Source: Cyanobium sp. NS01 (GTDB lineage: Bacteria; Cyanobacteriota; Cyanobacteriia; PCC-6307; Cyanobiaceae). Taken from it: 64,000 nucleotides of DNA. The position numbers were made by a program, and so were the translations under genes. The notes under the pieces are model-generated. The model saw only the letters and a list, made by a program, of their open reading frames with translations, was not told where the DNA came from and ran no database searches. The DNA is taken from assembly GCF_014280235.1 (NCBI RefSeq), contig NZ_CP047940.1, positions 744,001 through 808,000 of the forward strand. The letters are read 5' to 3'. This document shows, piece by piece, positions 55,033 through 64,000 of this stretch (the first letter of the stretch is position 1; each line of letters begins with the position of its first letter).

Positions 55033-56085
55033 ATGCTCCGTGAGGTGGGTCCCCCCTGGCTCGGCAGCCCATGGCCCGGCCCACGCTGGCCCTGGTGGGG
55101 GCCGGATCTGCAGACCCTGCGCGACACGCTGTGGCCGCTGCGGCTGCCAGAGGAGGGCGCCGCAACCGTTCGCTTTCCCCTGGATCCCATCCCAAGTGCG
55201 CCTGGAGCCGCTCCGTTGCAACAGCCCCAGGCTCTGGTTGGCCTGAGCGTTGCACCGGCTCCTGCCACGGCGACACCTCCAGCCCTGGTGGTGCTGCTGC
55301 ATGGCCTCGGAGGCAGCAGTGAGGCCCGCGGTGTGCGCCGCCTGGGCCAGACCCTGGCCGGGGCCGGTTTCGGCGTGCTGCGCCTCAACCTGCGCGGCGC
55401 GGGCCCCGGCCGGCCCTTGGCGGCGGGCACCTATGCCGCCGCCTGCAATCGCGACCTGCTGCCTGTGCTGCACCAGATCGCCGCCCTGGCGGCGCCGGCG
55501 CCGCTGCTCGGCGTGGGGCTGTCCCTTGGGGGAACGGTGCTGCTCAATGCCGCCCTGGCCGAGCCAGGCCTGCTGGCGGGGCTGGTGTGCGTCAGCAGTC
55601 CCCTCGATCTGGCCGCCTGCTCCGATCAGATCGGCCGGCCCCGCAACCGCCTCTACCAGCGCTGGCTGCTGCGCCGCCTGATCGCCCTCACCCAGGACGA
55701 CCCCTTCGGCCTCGACCCCGCCGAGCAGGCGCGGCTGCAGGGCCCCGGGGCCCCCGGCTCCATCCGCGCCTTCGATGCCGCCATCACGGCGCCCCGCTGG
55801 GGTTATCCCAGCGTGGAGGCCTACTACCGCGACGCCTCCCCGCTGCAGCGGCTGCTGGCGGGCGCTCCCCTGCCGCCCACCCTGCTGGTGCACGCCCTGG
55901 ATGATCCCTGGGTGCCCGCCACGGCCACCCAGCAGCTGGCCGCCGCCGCTCCGGCCGCCCTTTGCGCCGATGTGGTGCTCACGGCCGGGGGCGGCCACAA
56001 CGGCTTCCATGCTCGCGGTGATGGCCCATCGGCCACCTGGGCCGATCAGCTCACCCTGCGCTGGCTGCAGCGGCAGCTGAGCTGA
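55033..56085 (+). CDS. YheT-like alpha/beta hydrolase
   Basis: A 350-residue alpha/beta hydrolase of the COG0429/YheT type. It has VVLLHGLGGSSEARGVRRLG, FGVLRLNLRGAGPGRPL, VGLSLGGTVLLNAAL (nucleophile Ser), LLVHALDDPWVPA (Asp) and a C-terminal GGGHNGFH (His). The catalytic triad is visible. ATG 55033 follows pntB by about 50 bp. The substrate is unknown. The stop overlaps the opposing ferredoxin-like gene by 35 bp. Confidence 0.85.
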   Translation: MLREVGPPWLGSPWPGPRWPWWGPDLQTLRDTLWPLRLPEEGAATVRFPLDPIPSAPGAAPLQQPQALVGLSVAPAPATATPPALVVLLHGLGGSSEARGVRRLGQTLAGAGFGVLRLNLRGAGPGRPLAAGTYAAACNRDLLPVLHQIAALAAPAPLLGVGLSLGGTVLLNAALAEPGLLAGLVCVSSPLDLAACSDQIGRPRNRLYQRWLLRRLIALTQDDPFGLDPAEQARLQGPGAPGSIRAFDAAITAPRWGYPSVEAYYRDASPLQRLLAGAPLPPTLLVHALDDPWVPATATQQLAAAAPAALCADVVLTAGGGHNGFHARGDGPSATWADQLTLRWLQRQLS

Positions 56086-56437
56086 AGGGCTGCCGCCGCA
56101 GGATCCATTCCTCGATGGGCACGCCGCCCACCACATGCTCCCGCACGATCCGCTCCACCCGCTCGGGTGTGACGGCCCCGTACACAATCCCCTCCGGCCA
56201 GAGCAGCAGGATCGGGCCCTCGCTGCAGATGCGCAGGCAGTCGGCCTTGGTGCGCAGCACGATGCCGCCGGGGCGGGCCGGATCCTCCAGGCCCAGCTCC
56301 CGCACCAGGCGTTTGAGCACATCCCAGCTGGCGATGCCCAGGGCGGGATCGGGGCAGCAGAGCGCGTTGGTGGGGGTGGCGCAGAGCAGCAGGTGGTGGG
56401 CGATCGGGGCTTGGGCCACGGGCATGGCAGGGATCAC
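56051..56437 (-). CDS. Thioredoxin-like [2Fe-2S] ferredoxin
   Basis: A 128-residue protein of the thioredoxin-fold ferredoxin type. N-terminal [15 protein letters not shown] and the later [21 protein letters not shown] supply the cysteines for the cluster, with [21 protein letters not shown] typical of the family. Some members act as small electron carriers; the partner here is unknown. It is coupled to dxr by a 4-bp overlap. The alternative start MPVAQAP is 12 bases downstream. Confidence 0.85.
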   Translation of the reverse strand: MIPAMPVAQAPIAHHLLLCATPTNALCCPDPALGIASWDVLKRLVRELGLEDPARPGGIVLRTKADCLRICSEGPILLLWPEGIVYGAVTPERVERIVREHVVGGVPIEEWILRRQPFSSAAAAASAG

Positions 56438-57684
56438 ACCGGCAGGGCGGCTGGCGCGCGGGCGCTGAGCTGGGCGGCAGCCTCGCGCACCGCCTGGCGG
56501 GCCCAGGCGTCGATCGCCAGCACGTCGTCCAGGGATGGCCTGGCGGTGAGGTCGGCCCGGTGGCGGTCACACACCCGCTCGATCAGGCGCGGAATGTCGA
56601 GGAAATGCACCTGCTCCTCGAGGAACAGGGCCACGGCCTGCTCGTTGGCGGCGTTCATCACCGCCGGCATCGTGCCGCCGGCCCGGCCGGCGGCGTAGGC
56701 CAGGGCCATGCAGGGGTACTTGGCCGGCTCCGGGGCGCGGAAGCTGAGCTGGCCCACCTGCGTGAGGTCGAGGCGGCGCCAGGGGGTCTCCAGCCGACCG
56801 GGCCAGCTGAGGCAGTAGAGGAGCGGCAGCTTCATGTCTGGCCAGCCCAGCTGGGCCAGCACCGAGGAATCGGCCAGCTCCACCATCGAGTGGATGATCG
56901 ATTGCGGGTGAATCACGATCTCGATGTGGTCGTAGTCGAGCCCGAACAGGTAGTGGGCCTCGATCACCTCCAGGCCCTTGTTCATCAGCGAGGCCGAATC
57001 CACCGTGATCTTGCGGCCCATGCTCCAGTTGGGGTGGCTGGTGGCATCGGCCACGGTGGCCCGGGCCAGCTCGGCGGCGGGCCAGTCGCGGAAGGCGCCG
57101 CCGCTGGCGGTGAGCTGGATGCGACGCAGACCAGGGGTGGGCACGCCTGTGGAGAGGCGGGCGGTGTCGGCCCAGGGGGTGCCCTGCAGGCACTGGAAGA
57201 TGGCGGAGTGCTCGGAATCGGCAGGCAGCAGCCGACTGCCGGATTGCGCCAGTTCCGGCAGCACCACCGGGCCGGCGGCGATCAGGGTTTCCTTGTTGGC
57301 CAGGGCCAGGTCCTTGCCGGCGCGGATCGCCGCCAGGGTGGGCAGCAGGCCGGCGCAGCCCACGATGCCCGTCACCACCAGGTCGGCGCTGGGCCAGGCG
57401 GCCACGGCGCAGAGGCCGTCGAGGCCCCCCAGCAGCACCGGCAGCCGTGCTGGCTGGTGGGCCGGATCGAGGGCCGCCAGGCGCTGGCGCAGCTCCGCCA
57501 CTCGCTCGCCATCGGCCAGGGCCACTGCCTCGGGGGCATGGCGCAGGATCTGCTCCAGCAGCAGGTCGAGGTTGTTGCCCGCCGTGAGGGCCACCACCTT
57601 GAAGCGGTCGGGAAATTCGCAGGCCAGCTGCAGCGTCTGGGTGCCGATGGAGCCGGTGGACCCCAGCACGCTGATGGCTTTCAC
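56434..57684 (-). CDS. dxr: 1-deoxy-D-xylulose 5-phosphate reductoisomerase
   Basis: Second step of the MEP isoprenoid pathway. The NADPH motif is [20 protein letters not shown]. Further sites are [53 protein letters not shown] (active-site Lys/Glu) and [31 protein letters not shown]. Length 416 is slightly long at the C-terminus. It completes, with ispF, two MEP genes in the window. Confidence 0.97.
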   Translation of the reverse strand: MKAISVLGSTGSIGTQTLQLACEFPDRFKVVALTAGNNLDLLLEQILRHAPEAVALADGERVAELRQRLAALDPAHQPARLPVLLGGLDGLCAVAAWPSADLVVTGIVGCAGLLPTLAAIRAGKDLALANKETLIAAGPVVLPELAQSGSRLLPADSEHSAIFQCLQGTPWADTARLSTGVPTPGLRRIQLTASGGAFRDWPAAELARATVADATSHPNWSMGRKITVDSASLMNKGLEVIEAHYLFGLDYDHIEIVIHPQSIIHSMVELADSSVLAQLGWPDMKLPLLYCLSWPGRLETPWRRLDLTQVGQLSFRAPEPAKYPCMALAYAAGRAGGTMPAVMNAANEQAVALFLEEQVHFLDIPRLIERVCDRHRADLTARPSLDDVLAIDAWARQAVREAAAQLSARAPAALPV

Positions 57685-57734
57685 GGCAGGGCTCCCTAAG
57701 GTTGCGGCGCTTCAAGTGTCCCACTGATTCCCCC

Positions 57735-58658
57735 ATGGCCCGCGCGCCCTCCCTGCCCTACGTGCTGCTCTGTGGCCTGGCGATGGGCGCCGCCGATGTG
57801 GTGCCGGGGGTTTCGGGGGGAAGCATGGCCTTCATCCTCGGCATCTACGGCCGCCTGCTGGAGGCCGTGGCCGGCTTCGACCTCACCTTCCTGGCCCTCC
57901 TGGGTCGTGGCGCCTGGCGGCAGGCGGCCGCGCGGGTGCACCTCGGCTTCCTGCTGCCCCTGCTCTCGGGGCTGCTGGGGTCGGTACTGCTGCTGGTGCG
58001 GCCGATCACCTGGCTCTATGCCGACCACCGGGTGCTGCTGTTCGCCTTCTTCTTCGGCTTGATCGTGGGCTCGATCGTGCTGATCGCCCGCCACGCCCAC
58101 TGGGGCGTCTCCGGCCTGATCGCCATGGCCAGCGGGGTGCTGGGGGCGCTGCTGCTGGTCACCCGGGTGCCGGTGACCATGCCCCACGACCCCCTCACCA
58201 TCTACTGGAGCGGCGCTGTGGCGATCATGGCGATGATCCTGCCGGGGGTGTCCGGCTCCTTTCTGCTGCTGGTGCTGGGCCAGTACCAGCACGTGCTCGA
58301 GGCCGTGAAGGGGCTGCAGTTCGGCACCCTGGTGCCCTTTGCTCTGGGCTGCATCACCGGCCTGCTGCTGTTTGTGCGGCTGCTGCGCTGGCTGCTGCAG
58401 CGCTGGCACGGGCAGACCGTGGCCCTGCTGGTGGGCTTCATGGCCGGCTCGCTGTGGAAGATCTGGCCGTTCCGTGTCGTGCTCGAGAGCGTCATCAACG
58501 CCAGGGGCGCGGTGGTGGTGCTGCGCGATGCCCTGGCACCTCCCACCAGCGGCGGGGCCCTGGCCGTGGCTCTGCTGCTGATGGGCCTCGGGGTGGCCCT
58601 GGTGACGGGGCTGGAGCAGCTGCAGGCCCGCGCCGGTGGCCAGGAGATGGGCGCCTGA
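57735..58658 (+). CDS. DUF368 membrane protein (undecaprenyl phosphate translocase type)
   Basis: Polytopic protein of 307 residues with eight or more hydrophobic helices. The DUF368 signatures are doubled: GAADVVPGVSGGSMAFILGIY near the N-terminus and AIMAMILPGVSGSFLLLVLGQYQ near the middle. Related proteins (PopT) translocate undecaprenyl phosphate to recycle cell-wall carrier lipid; assignment here is by family. It lies 40 bp before the SNF-family transporter. Confidence 0.85.
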   Translation: MARAPSLPYVLLCGLAMGAADVVPGVSGGSMAFILGIYGRLLEAVAGFDLTFLALLGRGAWRQAAARVHLGFLLPLLSGLLGSVLLLVRPITWLYADHRVLLFAFFFGLIVGSIVLIARHAHWGVSGLIAMASGVLGALLLVTRVPVTMPHDPLTIYWSGAVAIMAMILPGVSGSFLLLVLGQYQHVLEAVKGLQFGTLVPFALGCITGLLLFVRLLRWLLQRWHGQTVALLVGFMAGSLWKIWPFRVVLESVINARGAVVVLRDALAPPTSGGALAVALLLMGLGVALVTGLEQLQARAGGQEMGA

Positions 58659-58698
58659 TGGCCGCGTGCTGGACACTGGGGCGGTCTCCACAGCTGCC

Positions 58699-60057
58699 AT
58701 GACCCGTTTCCGCATCGGCGACCGCGGCAGGCCCCCGGAACACTGGGGTTCGGCTCTGGGGTTCGTGCTGGCGGCCTCGGGCAGTGCGGTGGGCCTGGGC
58801 AATCTCTGGGGCTTCGCCTACCGGGCTTCCCAGGGCGGCGGTGCCGCCTTCGTGCTGCTCTACCTGCTGATCGTGCTGCTGGTGTGCCTGCCGGTGCTGG
58901 TGGCCGAGATGGTGCTGGGGCGCAGCACCGGCCATGCGCCGCTGCTGGCGCCGGTCACGGCGGGGGGCCGCCGCTGGGCGCCGCTGGGCTGGCTCTACAT
59001 GGCGGCTGCCACGGGAATCCTCTCCTATTACGCCGTGCTGATGGGCTGGACGGGCCGCACCCTGCTGCATGCCCTGGCTGATGGCCTGCCGGGCGACATG
59101 GCGGCGGCGCAGACCTTCTTCGCGTCGATCAGCAGTGGCGGTGATGCCGTGCTCGGCCACCTGCTCAGCCTGGCCCTCACGGGTGTGGTGGTGGCCGCAG
59201 GCATCCGTGGCGGCATCGAGCGGCTCAGCCGCTGGGGCATGCCGCTGCTGTTCCTGATGCTGCTCGGCCTGCTGCTGTGGGCCAGCACCCTGCCGGAGAC
59301 AGCCGCCGGCTACCGCACCTTCCTGCTGCGCTGGGATGCCGCCAAACTGCTCGACCCGGCCACGATCCGCAACGCCTTCACCCAGGCCTTCTTCTCGATC
59401 GGCACCGGCATCGGCGCGATCCTGGCCTACGCGGCCTACCTGGAGCGGCGCAGCCCCATTCCCCGCGAGGCCGCCAGCGTGGTGGCGATGGACACGGCCG
59501 TCGGGCTGATGGCCGGCTGCGTCACCTTCCCGGTGGTGGCGAGTTTCGGCCTGGGCGACGTGGTGAGCGGCAGCACCGTGGGCACCCTGTTCATCGCCCT
59601 GCCCACCGGTCTGGCCTCCCTGGGCCTGAGCGGCCGGCTCGTGGCCGTGGTGTTCTTCGCCCTGGCCTACATCGCCGCGATCACCTCCGCCGTGTCGCTG
59701 CTGGAGGTGCCCACCAGCTCCCTGATGGACCGCCTGGGCTGGAGCCGCCGCCGCACCACCTGGCTGCTGGTGCTGCTGATCGCCGTGCTGGGGCTGCCCT
59801 CGGCCCTGGATGTGGGCGTGCTGGAGCGCATGGATGCGGTGTTCGGCGGGGTGGTGCTGATCAGTGGCGGCCTGGGGCTGGCGCTGCTGCTGGGCTGGGG
59901 TGCCCCGGCGCGCTTCCTGCAGGATCTGCGTCAGTCCGGCAGCTCTGATGCCCTGGTGCGGCCCTTGCTCTGGGCCCTGCGCTGGCTGTCGCCGCCCGCC
60001 ATCACGGTGGGCCTGGTGGTGTCGGTGCTCGACCTGGCCCGCAGCTGGAGCGGCTGA
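58699..60057 (+). CDS. Sodium-dependent transporter, SNF (NSS) family
   Basis: A 452-residue transporter of the neurotransmitter:sodium symporter family with about 11 helices. The signature WGSALGFVLAASGSAVGLGNLWGFAY is in helix 1. Other conserved blocks are VAEMVLGRSTG, FTQAFFSIGTGIGAILAYAAYLERR and FALAYIAAITSAVSLLEVPTS. Substrate (amino acid or similar) cannot be predicted. ATG 58699 (MTRFRIGDRG) is chosen over the upstream in-frame start. Confidence 0.88.
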   Translation: MTRFRIGDRGRPPEHWGSALGFVLAASGSAVGLGNLWGFAYRASQGGGAAFVLLYLLIVLLVCLPVLVAEMVLGRSTGHAPLLAPVTAGGRRWAPLGWLYMAAATGILSYYAVLMGWTGRTLLHALADGLPGDMAAAQTFFASISSGGDAVLGHLLSLALTGVVVAAGIRGGIERLSRWGMPLLFLMLLGLLLWASTLPETAAGYRTFLLRWDAAKLLDPATIRNAFTQAFFSIGTGIGAILAYAAYLERRSPIPREAASVVAMDTAVGLMAGCVTFPVVASFGLGDVVSGSTVGTLFIALPTGLASLGLSGRLVAVVFFALAYIAAITSAVSLLEVPTSSLMDRLGWSRRRTTWLLVLLIAVLGLPSALDVGVLERMDAVFGGVVLISGGLGLALLLGWGAPARFLQDLRQSGSSDALVRPLLWALRWLSPPAITVGLVVSVLDLARSWSG

Positions 60058-60103
60058 GCCCCGCCGGCCAGGGGTTTGACTGGCGCCAGTGGATGGCGGA
60101 ACG

Positions 60104-60343
60104 ATGACGGCAAGGCCGGGCTGGCTGCAGCGCTGGAACTTCATCGAGCGGGCCCGGCTGGAGCGCAAGCTCTGGGATGCCTTTGAGGCCCGCCAGGACA
60201 TTGAGGCGATGGTGGTCAGCTGCCGCGAGGCGGTGCAGGCCGGCGATGCCGGTCGCTCCTTTGAGCTGGAGGTGTGGCAGACCACCCTGGTGCGGATCCG
60301 CCGCATTGAGCGGCTGATGGCTGATCAGGCGCCGCCGGAGTGA
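60104..60343 (+). CDS. Small conserved hypothetical protein
   Basis: A 79-residue, highly charged helical protein: WLQRWNFIERARLERKLWDAFEARQ, then VVSCREAVQAGDAGRSFELEVW and TTLVRIRRIERLM. ATG 60104 is used; GTG 60089 adds five residues. No domain is recognised. It follows the SNF transporter on the same strand by 46 bp. Confidence 0.55.
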   Translation: MTARPGWLQRWNFIERARLERKLWDAFEARQDIEAMVVSCREAVQAGDAGRSFELEVWQTTLVRIRRIERLMADQAPPE

Positions 60344-60368
60344 GCGGCGCGGGCTGCGGGCAGCCGGC

Positions 60369-61853
<1,485 letters not shown>

Positions 61854-61907
61854 AGAGGAGATGGGGCGCTGGGTTGGGATCGTGGCACAGGCCTGCGGCT
61901 GCCCCGA

Positions 61908-62117
61908 TCACCTCTCGGGCTCTGATGGGCCGGAGCCGCTCACCCGGCCCACCACGTAGCCCACCAGTGCCCCCACCAGAAACCCCTGGGCCAGCAGGAT
62001 CTGGCGGCGGTAGCGCCAGGGGATGCGCCCCAGCTGAATGCCCACCACCAGGGCGATCAGCAGCGCACCAATGCCCACGCCGCGGGCCAGGGCCAGGCCT
62101 TTGCGCTTCGGGCGCAC
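61908..62117 (-). CDS. Small membrane protein, two hydrophobic segments
   Basis: A 69-residue protein with a basic N-terminus (RPKRKGLALARG) followed by GVGIGALLIALVVGIQLG and a second segment ILLAQGFLVGALVGYVVG around the basic RIPWRYRR linker. This suggests two membrane helices. The start codon shown is GTG; an upstream start is possible. I recognise no named family. It is 54 bp upstream of cysS on the same strand. Confidence 0.5.
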   Translation of the reverse strand: MRPKRKGLALARGVGIGALLIALVVGIQLGRIPWRYRRQILLAQGFLVGALVGYVVGRVSGSGPSEPER

Positions 62118-63220
62118 CGCTGGAGAACGGTCACTCCGGGAGAGGCCAGGCCGTCGGCCGCCGTCGGGTGGTTCGCGTGCACTGAAGTTTGGCAGACAAG
62201 GAGTATCGATCGAACCCCAAATATAGGTTGAGATCCTTCGCAGCGCGATTTTCCTGCCGGCAGATGTTGCAGGTACACCAACATGGTCGCCCTGTGGATC
62301 CCATCAGCGCTCCACCACGACAGTGGACTCACTCATTGAAGGTGGATTCAGGGTCGGATGCTGTGAATGCGTGCGCCGTGCTGAAGAGCGTGTCAAGTGA
62401 CCAGAGCTGGCTTTCAAGAGGATCAAGTGTTGGACCCCCATGCATCCAACCAGATGAAGCCTGCTGCCAGACAGTGCCGATGCGTTGCTCCCCATTGAGC
62501 TGAAGGTCCCAACACCCACATCAGGGTCGACGTGGGGGATCAGCGAATCACCGAATTTCCCCAAAGTTGTAGCGGCTCTGGGCTGACTGTCTGACAGCCA
62601 TGATGTGCCAAACCAGCTCTAAAGCTGTCCTTGCACGCCCCTCAAGCCCCTGGGGCCCCAGCCCTGGAGGTGGCCCATGCTCTGGCCCAGATCCATTTTC
62701 AGGCCCTTGCACGGGTTCTGACAACGAGGGCCATCGCCTTGGCCGTCACGGAACTCTGGCTGGACCCATGGCCGCTGAAGCAAGCTTCTCTCCGCAGCGG
62801 CACCGCAGTGGCACAAGCGGTCCTAGCCCAGGCAGCTGGTGCCCTTCTGGTGGGTTCAGATGTTGTCTGATTCAGAACGCTTCAGGCACCAGCGAGCGCG
62901 GCTGTCCAGCCTTGGCTCTGATCCCAGGAGAGGCCCCCGTCCTGCGCGCGCGTCTCCAGCCGCTCAGCCGCATGGCGACAGGGCCCTTTGAAGCACCGGC
63001 AGAGGAGGGCTGAGCAGGTGCTATGGTTTGGAACTGCTCCGAGGGGGAAGGCCGCGAGGCTGGAACCAGAGAGGAGCAGGCTTACAGAGATGGAAGAGCG
63101 CCTGCGAGAGCGGCCCTTCGGTGCTGTAGGTTTCTGTGGTCGCTGCGAGGCGACAGCCACCGAGAGCTTCTGGAAACGGGAGTGGAGGTAGCAGAACCTG
63201 GACAACCGAAACGTTTAGGA

Positions 63221-63243
63221 ACTGACGCTTTCACTGCGTCAGT
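63221..63243 (+). other. Hairpin in the 16S leader region
   Basis: ACTGACGC (63221-63228) and GCGTCAGT (63236-63243) form an 8-bp perfect stem with a 7-nt loop. No U-run follows, so it is an RNA structure or binding site rather than a clear terminator. Confidence 0.6.
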
Positions 63244-63506
63244 GCTTCTTGAGTGTGTGCTTGCTGAGCTGAGCCTGTGAAAGGGCGAGGTTGAGCGGGG
63301 ATGGTTAAGGAGTATTGACGAAAGAGCAGTGAAGGTGTGAGGTCCCGTCAAAAGAACAATAGCAACTGGTATTGAGCTGTTGATGATGTGATTGCTTCTC
63401 ACGAGTGACCATGTTGTTGAAAAGCAGTTTGATACTGGAAGCGAACCGGATCTGAGATCTGGGAAAGTCACCAGGTTGTTATGAACGAGAGTTGATGGCA
63501 ATCAAG

Positions 63507-63521
63507 TGCACTCTTTGAAAC
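63507..63521 (+). promoter_or_regulatory. boxA-like antitermination element of the rRNA leader
   Basis: TGCACTCTTTGAAAC resembles the bacterial boxA (TGCTCTTTGAAA-type) used for rRNA antitermination. It lies about 155 bp before the 16S gene, a normal distance. Confidence 0.5.
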
Positions 63522-63674
63522 CATTTTACCGAATGGGGCGAGCGCTTAAGACGATGGCTTGTGGCTGACTGCATGCTTCGGCATGAAGGAAGGCATTGGT
63601 AGTTGATTTTAGGAGTGAGCAAGCCGAGTTGATGATGAGCAGGAGAGATCTTGTTTGTTTTAGAGGACCGGTCT

Positions 63675-64000
<326 letters not shown>

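Larger units (their letters stand above)
62118..63674. other. Gene-poor region before the rRNA operon
   Basis: About 1.5 kb without a convincing gene, rRNA or tRNA. Composition is visibly less GC-rich than the flanking genes, especially after 63200. Only short open frames occur. One at 62631-62870 reads ALEVAHALAQIHFQALARVL and TTRAIALAVTELWLDP; another at 62988-63191 ends in GFCGRCEATATESFWKREWR. Neither matches a family I know. The right end is the 16S leader with a hairpin (63221) and a boxA-like element (63507). Promoters were not convincingly located. Confidence 0.6.

Noticed and set aside
53457-55430. Long minus strand frame opposite pntB
   Set aside because: Gln/His/Gly-rich shadow of pntB.
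58495-60306. Long minus strand frame opposite the SNF transporter
   Set aside because: Low-complexity Gln/Gly/His-rich shadow frame with no domain.

Overview
The window is a GC-rich, gene-dense chromosomal segment of a picocyanobacterium, most like the Synechococcus/Cyanobium group. The evidence is direct: photosystem II genes psbD and psbC with their classic overlap, the cytochrome b6f subunit petM, ycf4, ycf39, a CpcS-type bilin lyase, an NTRC-type thioredoxin reductase, an ARC6/Ftn2-like division protein, three-gene pntAA/pntAB/pntB transhydrogenase, and the 5' end of a cyanobacterial 16S rRNA gene at the right edge. Almost everything is housekeeping and vertically inherited in appearance. 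I see no insertion sequence, prophage, CRISPR array or tRNA.

Layout. 1-5.9 kb: a DUF427 gene cut by the window edge, then a leftward cluster with mscS, ribD, a DUF3122 gene and a GH116 glycosidase. 5.9-9.8 kb: a broken HEPN-type (HI0074 family) gene carrying a 14-bp tandem duplication, cobL, and a tightly coupled leftward trio nadK, a receiver-degenerate response regulator and DUF192. 9.9-18.5 kb: pheS, surE, DUF3611, ribF, thiE, thiS, DUF1517, larB, TIGR03792, ispF, nfeD. 18.7-31.9 kb: SPFH protein, trmD, cpcS-like lyase, era, a Bax-inhibitor-1 protein, phoH, rpsP, ffh, ftn2, pdhA, a histone-deacetylase-family hydrolase and a group 2 sigma factor. 31.9-38.4 kb: NAD(P)HX repair protein, mnmA, a 2Fe-2S ferredoxin, cobQ, Npun_F0494, maf and a secreted YcgJ-like protein. 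38.5-47 kb: psbDC, ycf4, a lipoprotein cyclophilin, ilvN, a hydrolase, trm1, petM, ycf39. 47-62.1 kb: pseudouridine synthase, infA, NTRC, an SF2 helicase, pnt genes, a YheT-like hydrolase, a thioredoxin-like ferredoxin, dxr, a DUF368 transporter, an SNF-family transporter, cysS. 62.1-63.67 kb is a gene-poor leader ahead of the 16S gene.

How the genes work together. Several cofactor routes are represented: riboflavin/FAD (ribD, ribF), cobalamin (cobL, cobQ), thiamine (thiE, thiS), MEP isoprenoids (ispF, dxr) and NADP(H) balance (nadK, pnt, NAD(P)HX repair, NTRC). Translation and protein targeting (pheS, cysS, infA, rpsP, era, trmD, mnmA, trm1, ffh) are also concentrated here. Genes are packed very tightly: many same-strand pairs share ATGA or TGATG junctions, and seven convergent pairs overlap at their 3' ends.

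I did not find a convincing new multi-gene system. The points most worth a second look are the decayed HEPN gene with its short duplication, the response regulator whose receiver has lost every phosphorylation residue, a pseudouridine synthase gene with no canonical start codon next to a 28-codon membrane ORF, a 38-codon membrane ORF antisense to the end of ribF, a 34-bp perfect palindrome between infA and the NTRC gene, and the gene-poor region upstream of the rRNA operon.
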